Source: Solirubrobacteraceae bacterium
GTDB taxonomy: Bacteria; Actinomycetota; Thermoleophilia; Solirubrobacterales; Solirubrobacteraceae
Assembly: GCA_023230855.1 (NCBI GenBank)
Contig: JALNWQ010000013.1
Location: 1-64,000 of the forward strand
DNA: 64,000 bases
Reading direction: 5' to 3'
Part shown: positions 26,021 through 33,723 of the stretch, piece after piece
Numbering within the stretch: the stretch's first letter is position 1
Layout: every line of letters begins with the position of its first letter
The notes under the pieces: model-generated
What the model saw: the letters and a program-made list of their open reading frames with translations, nothing else
Told to the model about the DNA's origin: nothing
Database searches by the model: none
Position numbers and translations under genes: made by a program

Positions 26021-26926
26021 TCAGGGCCGTACGGGGGTGCCCGTCTCGATCGACCCGATCGCCCGCAGCAACGTCCGGTTGAACGTGCCCGCCATCGCGG
26101 TGACCGCACCGTGGTCGCCGTCGACGTCGAAGCTCGGAGCGTCCAGCCGGCCCGCCAGGTCACGCTGCAACCGTGGAGGGACCGACGTGTCGGTCGTCGT
26201 GACGAGGACCGCTGACGGCACCGCGATCCGCGGCAGCCACGGCCGCGAGTCGAACCGGCCCAGCTCGCGACCCGCCTCGGCCATGTCACGGGCCGACCCA
26301 CGGGCCAGCTCGGCGGTCACCCACGCCGTCGTGCGGGTGTCCGGCAACCCCGTGAGCTGCAACCCGTGACGCCACAAGGCGTGCGGAGCCACCGACAACG
26401 CCAGGCCCACGACCCCCATCGCCGCCCACAACGCCCGCATCTGCGGCTCCCGCCAGTTGCTCGACGTCGCCCCCAACACCACCGACCGCACCACCTGCGG
26501 ATGGTCCCGGGCGACGAGCTGGGCGATCGCCCCGCCCATCGAGTAGCCGACGAGCGTCGCCGGGGTCGCGTCGATCCGACGCAGCACCGCCGCCACGTCG
26601 TCGGCGCAGTCCTGCAGCCGGAACGGCTGGTGCGTCCGCAGGCCGCGGCCGTGACCACGGTGGTCGATCGCCAGCACCCGGTAGCCGGCCGCATGCAGCG
26701 CGTCGTAGTTCGCGAACCAGTTGAGGTCGGCCGAGAACATCCAGCCGTGGAGCAACATCACCGCCGGCCGGTCCGCCTCGCCGGTGTCGCGCAGGAAGAT
26801 CTCGCCGCGGCCCGGCACGTGCAGGCTACGTCCCGGCGGCAGCATCCGGGGCGGCTCGGCCACCGTCTCCGACGCCTCGCGGCGGAACCCGGCCGTACGC
26901 GCGATCGAGGTCAGGGCACCGGACAT
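26021..26926 (-). CDS. Alpha/beta hydrolase
   Basis: 301 aa. Motifs: LLHGWMFSADLNW (oxyanion hole), GYSMGGA (nucleophile Ser), TTTDTSVPPRLQ (acid region) and GDHGAVT (catalytic His). DHRGHGRG early in the protein is typical of esterase/peroxidase-like hydrolases. A hydrophobic stretch near residues 175-195 (MGVVGLALSVAPHALW) is probably the cap domain rather than a membrane anchor. TACCAT lies 9 nt before the ATG. Monocistronic; substrate unknown. Confidence 0.8.
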   Translation of the reverse strand: MSGALTSIARTAGFRREASETVAEPPRMLPPGRSLHVPGRGEIFLRDTGEADRPAVMLLHGWMFSADLNWFANYDALHAAGYRVLAIDHRGHGRGLRTHQPFRLQDCADDVAAVLRRIDATPATLVGYSMGGAIAQLVARDHPQVVRSVVLGATSSNWREPQMRALWAAMGVVGLALSVAPHALWRHGLQLTGLPDTRTTAWVTAELARGSARDMAEAGRELGRFDSRPWLPRIAVPSAVLVTTTDTSVPPRLQRDLAGRLDAPSFDVDGDHGAVTAMAGTFNRTLLRAIGSIETGTPVRP

Positions 26927-27043
26927 GGCCGGCCGATGGTACCGGCCGCCGCTGGGCCACCGGCCGGGGCGGCGCGCCGTCCCGACCCGGGCCGCCCGAC
27001 CCGCTCCCGCACCCGCGTAGCGTCGTACGCGGCGCCCGCGCCC

Positions 27044-28963
27044 TCACCCCGCCGTCGGCCGGTGCTCCCGCGCCGCGTCGAGCAACGCGTCGAGCGCGGC
27101 CGGGTCGGCGATCGCGTCGCGGTTCACCACCCGGTCCGGGTCGTGGCCCATGAGGATCCGCTTCACCGGCAGCTCCAGCACCTTGCCCGACAGCGTGCGG
27201 GGGATCGTCGCGACGGGGATCACGACGTCGGGGACGTGGCGTGGCGAGCACAACCGGCGCACCGCGCCGCGGACCTCGTCACGCGTGGCGTCGTCCAGGT
27301 CCGTCCCCTCGCGCAGCACGACGAACAGCGGCATCCACAGCGCTCCGTCGTCGCCGGGCACGTCGATGACCAACGCGTCGACGACCGCGTCGACGGTGAG
27401 CACCGCCCGGTAGATCTCGGCGGTGCCCATCCGGATGCCGCCGCGGTTGATCGTCGCGTCGCTGCGGCCGTGGATGATCGCCGTCCCGCGATCGGTGATC
27501 TCGATCCAGTCACCGTGCCGCCACACCCCGGGGAAGTGGTCGAAGTACGCCTCGCGCAACCGCGACCCGTCGTCGTCACCCCAGAACGCCACCGGCATCG
27601 ACGGCATCGGCGCGGTGAGCACGAGCTCGCCGACCTCGCCGACCACCGGCCGGCCGTCGTCGTCCCACGCCTCCAACCGCGCCCCGAGCGCCGGCGCCTG
27701 CAGCTCACCCAGGTGCACCGGCAACGTCGGCACCCCGCCGACGAACGCCGTGCACACGTCGGTGCCGCCGCTGAGCGAGAAGATCCACGGCCCGTCCAGG
27801 ACGTCGCGCAACCACGCGAACCCCTCCGGCGCCAACGGCGACCCGGTCGACCCGACCGCCCGGATACGTAGGTCGCGGCCGTCGCGCGGGTCGATCCCGC
27901 GCTTGCGTTGCGCGTCGACGAACGCCGCGCTGGTACCGAAGACCGTCACCCCCGTGCGGTCGCACAGATCCCACACCGCGTCCCCGGCCGGGGTGCCGTC
28001 GTACAGGACGATCGCCGCGTCCGACAACAACATCCCGACGAGGTGGTTCCACATCATCCAGCCGGTCGTGGTGAACCACAGCATCCGGTCGTCCGGCGAC
28101 AGATCAGTGTGCAGCAACGCGAGCTTCAGCTGCTCCAGCAGGATCCCGCCGTGACCGTGCACGATCGGCTTGGGCAGGCCGGTCGTGCCCGAGCTGTAGA
28201 GGATCCACAGCGGATGACCGAACGGCACCCGCTCGAACGACAGCGCGGCGTCGTCCGGACCGAGGAACCCGTCCGCCCACCCCGACCCGTCGAGGTGCCC
28301 GAACGGCACGAGCGTCGCCCCGATCGCCGTGGCGATCCGCTCGCGCTCGTCGGTCCGGACGACGTCCTTGCCGCCGTAGCGGTACCCGTCCACGCCGAGC
28401 AGGACCTTCGGCTCGACCTGGGCGAAGCGGTCGATCACCGCGTCGGCGCCGAACTCGGGCGCGGCGACCGTCCAGATCGCGCCGAGCGACGCGGTCGCGA
28501 GCATCGCCGCGATCGTGTCGGGCACGTTCGGCAGGTACGCCGCCACCCGGTCTCCGCGGCCGACGCCGTGCGCGACGAGGCCCGCCCGGATCCGCGCGGT
28601 GCGACGACGCAGGCCGCCCCAGCTCCACGCGCCGTCGTCGCGCAGCTCCGACGCGTGGACGATCGCCACCGCGTCCGGGTCGTCGCGGTGGGTGAGCAGA
28701 TGCTCGGCGTAGTTCACCGCGGCGTCGGGGAACCAGTCGGTCCCCGGCATCGCGTCGCCGTGCGGCAGCGCCCGCGGCGGGTCGCCGGCCACCCCGCCGA
28801 ACCGCCAGATCGCCGACCAGAACCCGTCGAGGTCGTCGACCGACCACCGCCACAGCTCATCGTACGACGCGCCCGGCCGCCCGACGAACGCCGCGAACCG
28901 CGCCAACGCCGACCGCTCGACCTGCTCGGACGTGGGGGACCAGATCACCGGCGGGACGCTCAT
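27044..28963 (-). CDS. Acetoacetyl-CoA synthetase (acetoacetate-CoA ligase)
   Basis: 639 aa, matching the ~650 aa of this ANL subfamily. The N-terminal block (IWSPTSEQVERSALARFAAF), the ACS-type linker DWFPDAAVNYAEHLL, the P-loop YSSGTTGLPKPIVH, TTTGWMMWN and the catalytic Lys in RTLSGKVLELPVKR identify it. It would convert acetoacetate to acetoacetyl-CoA in the cytosol, allowing use of ketone bodies or polyhydroxybutyrate breakdown products. It is divergent from a LysR gene with only 71 bp between starts, holding an operator-like palindrome, so LysR control is likely. The start is leaderless: GAGGAT 6 nt upstream, TTGACG 18 bp before that. Confidence 0.88.
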   Translation of the reverse strand: MSVPPVIWSPTSEQVERSALARFAAFVGRPGASYDELWRWSVDDLDGFWSAIWRFGGVAGDPPRALPHGDAMPGTDWFPDAAVNYAEHLLTHRDDPDAVAIVHASELRDDGAWSWGGLRRRTARIRAGLVAHGVGRGDRVAAYLPNVPDTIAAMLATASLGAIWTVAAPEFGADAVIDRFAQVEPKVLLGVDGYRYGGKDVVRTDERERIATAIGATLVPFGHLDGSGWADGFLGPDDAALSFERVPFGHPLWILYSSGTTGLPKPIVHGHGGILLEQLKLALLHTDLSPDDRMLWFTTTGWMMWNHLVGMLLSDAAIVLYDGTPAGDAVWDLCDRTGVTVFGTSAAFVDAQRKRGIDPRDGRDLRIRAVGSTGSPLAPEGFAWLRDVLDGPWIFSLSGGTDVCTAFVGGVPTLPVHLGELQAPALGARLEAWDDDGRPVVGEVGELVLTAPMPSMPVAFWGDDDGSRLREAYFDHFPGVWRHGDWIEITDRGTAIIHGRSDATINRGGIRMGTAEIYRAVLTVDAVVDALVIDVPGDDGALWMPLFVVLREGTDLDDATRDEVRGAVRRLCSPRHVPDVVIPVATIPRTLSGKVLELPVKRILMGHDPDRVVNRDAIADPAALDALLDAAREHRPTAG

Positions 28964-28969
28964 CGGCCC

Positions 28970-29028
28970 ATCCTCGCCGCTGCACGGACCATGCGTCAAA
29001 GACCGACCAGCCGTGCTGGTCATAAGCT
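28970..29028. promoter_or_regulatory. Divergent promoters and LysR-type operator
   Basis: On the minus strand TTGACG (28994-28999), an 18-bp spacer and GAGGAT (28970-28975) form the ligase promoter. On the plus strand TAAGCT (29023-29028) precedes the LysR ATG by 6 nt. Between them is a perfect inverted repeat, GACCAGC-CGT-GCTGGTC (29005-29021), just upstream of the ligase -35 and next to the LysR -10. That placement suits activation of one gene and autorepression of the other. Confidence 0.72.
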
Positions 29029-29034
29029 CCGCGT

Positions 29035-29943
29035 ATGAAGCTGCGGCAGTTGCGGTACTTCGCCGTCCTCGCCGAGGAGCTGCACTTCACGCGCGCGGCG
29101 GCGCGGCTGCACCTGGCCCAGCCGGCGCTGTCGCAGCAGCTCCGGCGGTTGGAGGACGAGGTCGGCCTGCGGCTCGTCGACCGCACGACGCATCGCGTGG
29201 CGCTCACCGACGCCGGCCGCACGCTGCTGGCGCGGGCCCGCACCGTGCTCGCCGAGATCGACGCGGCCGAGGCCGAGCTGGCGGCGCTCGCCGGCCGCCG
29301 CACCGGACGGCTGACGATCGGGGTCACCCCGACCCCCGGCCCGCTCGACCTGCCGTCGTTGCTGGCCCGGTTCCACGCCGCCCACCCGGGCATCGCGCTG
29401 GACCTGCGCGAGGCGTTGAGCGTCGACCTGGCCACGGCGCTGCGCGACGACGCGATCGACGTGGCGTTCGTCGCCGACCTGCCCGAGGCCCACCGCAAGG
29501 GTCTGCGCCTGGACCCCGTCGCCCGGCAGCCGCTGGTGGCGGTCGTCCCGCCGGGCCACCGCCTGGCGCGCCGCCGACGGCTGGGGCTGGCGGACGTCGC
29601 CGCCGAGCCGCTCGTCGCGTTCCGCCGCGGCGCGACGATCCGCACGCAGCTCGAGGCCCGCGCCGCCGAGGACGGGCTGACGCTGCGGGTGGCGTTCGAG
29701 GCCGGAGACGGCCCACGTGCCCGGGCGCTCGTCGCCGCCGGCCTGGGCGTCGCGGTGCTGCCCGAGGGCGACGCGACGATCCCGGGTCCCGACGTCGTCG
29801 TGGTGCCGCTGCGCGACCGCACCCTCGCGCACGGCATCCACCTGGCGGTGCGCCGGGGCCGTCACCCGTCGCCGGCGGTCGAGGGGTTGCGGGCGCTGGT
29901 CGAGGAGCGGGAGCCGCGGGTAGGGACGCCTGACGCATCTTGA
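29035..29943 (+). CDS. LysR-family transcriptional regulator
   Basis: 302 aa. The N-terminal winged HTH is canonical (MKLRQLRYFAVLAEELHFTR, then AAARLHLAQPALSQQLRRLE). A linker helix and a periplasmic-binding-like effector domain follow (LTIGVTPTPGPLDLPSLLAR ... GLGVAVLPEGDATI). Its divergent neighbour is acetoacetyl-CoA synthetase and the shared region has a perfect palindrome, so it most likely regulates that gene in response to a related acid. The stop codon lies inside the palindrome that precedes the next toxin-antitoxin module. Confidence 0.88.
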   Translation: MKLRQLRYFAVLAEELHFTRAAARLHLAQPALSQQLRRLEDEVGLRLVDRTTHRVALTDAGRTLLARARTVLAEIDAAEAELAALAGRRTGRLTIGVTPTPGPLDLPSLLARFHAAHPGIALDLREALSVDLATALRDDAIDVAFVADLPEAHRKGLRLDPVARQPLVAVVPPGHRLARRRRLGLADVAAEPLVAFRRGATIRTQLEARAAEDGLTLRVAFEAGDGPRARALVAAGLGVAVLPEGDATIPGPDVVVVPLRDRTLAHGIHLAVRRGRHPSPAVEGLRALVEEREPRVGTPDAS

Positions 29944-29967
29944 TGCGTCTTCGAGAGATGTTAGGAT
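29932..29967 (+). promoter_or_regulatory. Operator and -10 of the RHH-PIN toxin-antitoxin module
   Basis: A perfect inverted repeat GACGCATC-TT-GATGCGTC (29932-29949) lies over the end of the LysR gene. The box TAGGAT (29962-29967) follows 12 bp later and 6 nt before the antitoxin ATG. Ribbon-helix-helix antitoxins bind such palindromes in their own promoters. Confidence 0.65.
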
Positions 29968-29973
29968 GCGGTC

Positions 29974-30237
29974 ATGCGCACGACGATCGATCTGGATCCC
30001 GACGTCGATGCGCGTCTTCGTCGCATCGCCCGTGAGCGCGGCCTGCCGTTGAAGGTCGTTCTCAACGACGCGCTTCGCACGGCGACCGCGCCCGGGGGAT
30101 CCGCCGATGCACCGGCGTACGTCCTGCCGACGAAGCGGCTCGGGATCCGACCCGGCGTCGACGTCGACAAGGCCCTGGCGCTCGCCGGAGAGCTGGAGGA
30201 CGAGGAGATCGCCCGCAAGCTCGAGCTGCGCAAGTGA
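29974..30237 (+). CDS. vapB: VapB-type ribbon-helix-helix antitoxin
   Basis: 87 aa. The N-terminus is a textbook RHH element: strand MRTTIDLDPDVDARLRRIAR, turn ERG, helix LPLKVVLNDALRTATA. The C-terminal half (VLPTKRLGIRPGVDVDKALA) resembles the toxin-wrapping region of mycobacterial VapB proteins, ending in an acidic helix (LAGELEDEEIARKLELRK). The stop overlaps the toxin start in GTGA. The start is leaderless (TAGGAT at -6) with a palindromic operator just upstream, so autorepression is expected. Confidence 0.85.
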   Translation: MRTTIDLDPDVDARLRRIARERGLPLKVVLNDALRTATAPGGSADAPAYVLPTKRLGIRPGVDVDKALALAGELEDEEIARKLELRK

Positions 30238-30668
30238 GGCTGCCCGACGTCAACCTGCTGGTCTACGCGGTCGACGAGACCTCGCCCCGGTTCGGTCCGG
30301 CACGGCGGTGGGTCGAGCAGGACCTTTTCGGTAGCCGCGAGACGGTTGCGCTCGCCTGGGTCGTGGTGCTGGCGTTCGTGCGCCTGACGACGAAGCCCCA
30401 GATCGTGGCCCACCCGTTCACGCCGGAGGAGGCGCTCGACATCGTCGACGGTTGGCTGGAACGGCCGAACGTCGTCGTCGTGCACCCGACCGACCGGCAC
30501 GCCTCGATCCTCCGCGAACTGCTCGGGCCGCTCGGCACGGGTGGCAACCTCACGACGGACGCGCACCTGGCCGCCCTCTCGATCGAGCATGGCGCCGAGC
30601 TCTGTTCCTCCGACGCAGACTTCTCGCGCTTTCCCGGCGTGCGCTGGCGCGACCCGCTCGCAGACTGA
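30234..30668 (+). CDS. vapC: VapC-type PIN-domain toxin
   Basis: 144 aa. The acidic quartet is present: Asp in LPDVNLLVYAVDE, Glu in the FTPEEALDIVDGW region, Asp in GGNLTTDAHLAALSIEHG and Asp in SSDADFSRF. The LPDVNLL start is typical of the mycobacterial VapC subfamily, which cleaves tRNA or rRNA. The GTG start overlaps the antitoxin stop by 4 nt. Nothing suggests inactivation. A 16-bp perfect palindrome lies just downstream. Confidence 0.87.
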   Translation: MRLPDVNLLVYAVDETSPRFGPARRWVEQDLFGSRETVALAWVVVLAFVRLTTKPQIVAHPFTPEEALDIVDGWLERPNVVVVHPTDRHASILRELLGPLGTGGNLTTDAHLAALSIEHGAELCSSDADFSRFPGVRWRDPLAD

Positions 30669-30678
30669 GCATCCTGGC

Positions 30679-30694
30679 CTGCCGTCGACGGCAG
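30679..30694 (+). terminator. Palindrome after vapC (weak terminator candidate)
   Basis: CTGCCGTCGACGGCAG is a perfect 16-bp palindrome 10 nt after the vapC stop, able to form a 6-bp stem with a TCGA loop. No T-run follows. It lies between two convergent genes. Confidence 0.3.
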
Positions 30695-30771
30695 ACCATC
30701 GCCCTGCATCCCGGGTCCGACGACTGGATCGGCGTCCAGCGAATCGATCGTCCCGCCGCGTTCCCGAGCGG

Positions 30772-31353
30772 CTATAGGAGGCCCGTCATTCGGCGCTCCG
30801 GCGGGAGCCGCTCCGTGCTCGTGATCCAGCTCCCAGGGCCGGTGGTGGGCTTCCAGCCTCCGCCGTCGATCGCGTCGTTCCACCACTCGACCATCTCGGC
30901 CAACGAGGCGGTGCCGGACTCGTACATGCCGTCGACCCAGGTGATGAGTCGGGCTGGAGCCCGTTCGGTATGGGAACAGTCGCACGCGATGACGCCATAG
31001 CTCATCCCGACGATCGGCACGAACGAACCAGGCCAAGCATGGTTCGGCTCGTCCGCCGGCTCGCCGCGGTCGCCGATCAGGATGACGCGGCTGTGGCGGT
31101 ACTCGCTGACGGCGTCGGCGACGCCGAGGGGCGAGAAATCACCTGAGGTGCGGGCACCTCGGCCCAGCGGCGCACCGTTGCGCCATCGCCACCAGGCCCG
31201 GAGCTCGCTCGGGAGCGGCAAGGCCAGCGGCGCGAACTGCGTCTCGATCTCGCCGTCGGGAAGACCGGCGCGGAACTCGGTCGCAATCGGCGCTCCGTGG
31301 TCGACGAGACGGCGCTCGAAGCCCTGCAACGCAGCGTGGAGATCGGCCGACAT
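30772..31353 (-). CDS. SMI1/KNR4 (SUKH)-like protein
   Basis: 193 aa. The pattern LPLPSELRAWWRWRNG, then DFSPLGVADAVSEYR, then WPGSFVPIVGMSYGVIACDC and ITWVDGMYESGTASLAEMVE follows the SMI1/KNR4 fold: a Leu-Pro-x-x-hydrophobic start, a mid-domain 'low-detail' strand and a C-terminal helix. Bacterial members are often immunity proteins for contact toxins or general regulators, but no polymorphic toxin lies nearby. No Shine-Dalgarno or strong box is evident; TAGAAA sits 14 nt upstream. It is convergent with vapC. Confidence 0.65.
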   Translation of the reverse strand: MSADLHAALQGFERRLVDHGAPIATEFRAGLPDGEIETQFAPLALPLPSELRAWWRWRNGAPLGRGARTSGDFSPLGVADAVSEYRHSRVILIGDRGEPADEPNHAWPGSFVPIVGMSYGVIACDCSHTERAPARLITWVDGMYESGTASLAEMVEWWNDAIDGGGWKPTTGPGSWITSTERLPPERRMTGLL

Positions 31354-31430
31354 GGTTCTAGGCCCCGTTTCTACCGTTGCAGAGCGACATGCTGGGTACC
31401 GCCTTTACAGCGTGTTCGAAGTCCATGCCG

Positions 31431-32900
31431 TTACCGCTCCCACGCTGCCGCCTCGCGGTAGCGCATCGCGGCGTGCTCGCGCTCCTCGGCGTGGTCGACG
31501 ATCGGTGCCGGGTAGTCCGGCCCGATCCGGCAGTGGGTGACGGCCTGCTCGGCGTCGGTCATCCGCCACGGCTCGGCCAGCGACGCGTCCGGCACGTCGG
31601 CCAGCTCCGGCACCCAACGCCGCACGTAGTGGCCGTGCGGGTCGAACCGACGCTGCTGCAGGACCGGGTTGAGCAGCCGCTGGAAGTACGGCTTGGGGTC
31701 GACGCCGACCGACGCGATCCACTGCCAGTTGCCGTCGTTCTGTGGCGGGTCGGCGTCGAGCAGCCGCGACCAGAACCACCGCTCGCCCAATCGCCAGTCC
31801 AGGTGCAGGTCCTTCGTGAGGAACGACCCGACGACCATCCGCACCCGGTTGGGCATCCACCCGGTCGCGGCGAGCTGGCGCATCCCCGCGTCGACGAGCG
31901 GATACCCCGTGCGCCCGGCGCACCACGCCTCCAGCGCCTCGTCGTCGTCCTCCCACCGCAACGCGCGGTAGCGCTCCTGGTGCTCGCGGCCGCGGTCGTC
32001 GGGGAACGCCCGGTACACGTGGGCGAAGAAGTCCCGCCACGCGAGCTGCCGGACGAACGCCGCGGCGCCCTCCCCGCCCATCCGGTCCGCGCGGCGCTCC
32101 AGCCACGCCGCCGACACCGTGCCGAACCGCAGGTGCGCCGACAGGCCGCTCGACCCGCCGAACGCGCGGTGCGCGGCGTGGTCGGCCGACCGTCCGTCGT
32201 CGAGCCGGTCCCGCTCGTCGGCGTACCGCTCCAGCGGCCCGTCGAGCCACGCCCGCGCCGCCCGCAGCCCGGCCTCCTCGCCGGGCTCCACGACCGGCGT
32301 CGGCAGCGGCCGCGACCAGTCGCGCGCCACCGGCCCCGACCACGGTGCGGGACCGGTCAGGTCGCCGGCCGTCGGCAGTCCGTCGCCGGCGACCCGCGGG
32401 ACGACCAGCGACGACGGCGCGTCGACGATCGTCCGCCGCGGCGCCCCCGCCCACGACCGGCCGAACGGGGTGAACGTGCGGTACGGGCCGCCCGCACCGG
32501 TCCGCAACGCGTCCGGGTCGACGACGTACTGGCCCGGATTGGCGCGCCATGCGATCCCGGCGTCCTCGAGCGCCGCGGCGACCCGTCCGTCGCGGCTGCG
32601 GCCGACGGGGGACGCGTCGGCGGTCCAGTGGGCGACCGCCGCGCCGACCTCGCGCGCGAGGTCGGGCAGCACCCGCTCGGGACGGCCGTGGCGGACGACG
32701 AGCCGGCCGCCGCGCTCGCGCAGCTCGCCGTCGAGCGCCGCGAGGCACCCGGCGAGGAACGTCGCCCGTGGCGCCGGAGCCCGTGCGACGAGCGCCGGGT
32801 CGACGACGAACAGCGGCACCACGCGCTCCCCGGCCGCCCGCAACGCGGGGTGGTCGCGGACGCGCAGGTCGCGGCGGAGCCAGACGATCGCGGTGCTCAT
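31431..32900 (-). CDS. phrB: Deoxyribodipyrimidine photolyase (class I CPD)
   Basis: 489 aa, full length. The N-terminal antenna domain starts IVWLRRDLRVRDHPAL. The FAD/DNA domain has WCAGRTGYPLVDAGMRQL, TGWMPNRVRMVVGSFLTKDL and DGNWQWIASVGVDPKPYF, diagnostic of cyclobutane pyrimidine dimer photolyases. It repairs UV lesions using blue light. It lies 13 nt behind the DUF1295 gene, at the end of a tightly coupled operon for fatty-acid modification. This suggests co-induction by light or singlet oxygen, as in other bacteria where photolyase genes accompany Cfa-like genes. Confidence 0.92.
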   Translation of the reverse strand: MSTAIVWLRRDLRVRDHPALRAAGERVVPLFVVDPALVARAPAPRATFLAGCLAALDGELRERGGRLVVRHGRPERVLPDLAREVGAAVAHWTADASPVGRSRDGRVAAALEDAGIAWRANPGQYVVDPDALRTGAGGPYRTFTPFGRSWAGAPRRTIVDAPSSLVVPRVAGDGLPTAGDLTGPAPWSGPVARDWSRPLPTPVVEPGEEAGLRAARAWLDGPLERYADERDRLDDGRSADHAAHRAFGGSSGLSAHLRFGTVSAAWLERRADRMGGEGAAAFVRQLAWRDFFAHVYRAFPDDRGREHQERYRALRWEDDDEALEAWCAGRTGYPLVDAGMRQLAATGWMPNRVRMVVGSFLTKDLHLDWRLGERWFWSRLLDADPPQNDGNWQWIASVGVDPKPYFQRLLNPVLQQRRFDPHGHYVRRWVPELADVPDASLAEPWRMTDAEQAVTHCRIGPDYPAPIVDHAEEREHAAMRYREAAAWER

Positions 32901-32913
32901 GACCGGGTCGGGA

Positions 32914-33723
32914 TCATCGCCGTCGCGGCGGACGGGGGATGACCATCGGGGTGCGCGCCGCGTACTCCGGGTACCCGGGGCGGCGCATCATCGACCGCTC
33001 CAGGTGGCGGGCGCCGGTGGCGAAGACGACGAAGTACGTCATCGCGACCGGCGCGACGAGCGTCGCGGCCGCCGCCACTGGGCCGCTCGCCACGCCGCCG
33101 GCAAGCCACAGGCCCCACCAGACGCACGCGTCGCCGAAGTAGTTCGGGTGCCGGGTCCACGCCCACAGGCCACGGTCCATCACCGGCGGCCGCTCGCCGT
33201 CCGGCAGCCGCTTGTACGCGTCGAGCTGCGCGTCGCCGACCGCCTCGAAGAGGAACCCGACGAGCCAGAGGGCGCCACCGACGGCGACCGCCCACCACCA
33301 CTCGGTGTCGGTCGCGATCCCCACGAGCACCGGGGCGGACACGAGCCACAACGACGCGCCCTGGATCCCGAAGACGTGCCGCACCGCGTACGAGAACGGA
33401 CGACCGTCCATGAGCTCGGCGTAGCGGAAGTCCTCCTCCAGCCGGCCGTCCGGGCGGCGGTGGCGTCGCGCGCGCAGGTGGATCCGCCCCGACAGGCGCA
33501 CGCCCCACACGGCGACGAGCCCGACGAGGACGAACCGCCGGTCGTCTCCGTCACCGGCGGCGAGCGCGACGGCCAGCGCGGCGAGCGACGCGAGGACGAA
33601 CCCCAGGCCCCACGCGGTGTCGACGATCGACACCCGGTCGGTCGCGCGGGCGCGCACCGCCGCGACGGTCATCGTCGTCGCGGCGGCGAGTCCGCCGGCG
33701 AGGATCGCGAGCAGCACCGTCAC
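32914..33723 (-). CDS. DUF1295 membrane protein (steroid-reductase/isoprenylcysteine methyltransferase fold)
   Basis: 269 aa with about six to seven hydrophobic spans. Typical DUF1295 features are VDTAWGLGFV near the N-terminus, RPFSYAVRHVFGIQGASLW, and the C-terminal NADPH/SAM-type block MDRGLWAWTRHPNYFGDACVWW followed by LERSMMRRPGYPEYAARTPM. The exact reaction is unknown; family members sit in unusual fatty-acid operons. The GTG start overlaps the methyltransferase stop in GTGA. It probably acts in the membrane on the lipids modified by its neighbours. Confidence 0.82.
   Translation of the reverse strand: MTVLLAILAGGLAAATTMTVAAVRARATDRVSIVDTAWGLGFVLASLAALAVALAAGDGDDRRFVLVGLVAVWGVRLSGRIHLRARRHRRPDGRLEEDFRYAELMDGRPFSYAVRHVFGIQGASLWLVSAPVLVGIATDTEWWWAVAVGGALWLVGFLFEAVGDAQLDAYKRLPDGERPPVMDRGLWAWTRHPNYFGDACVWWGLWLAGGVASGPVAAAATLVAPVAMTYFVVFATGARHLERSMMRRPGYPEYAARTPMVIPRPPRRR

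Noticed and set aside
31354..31430. Regulatory element between SMI1-like and photolyase genes
   Set aside because: Slightly lower G+C but no repeat, palindrome or promoter pair that stands out.
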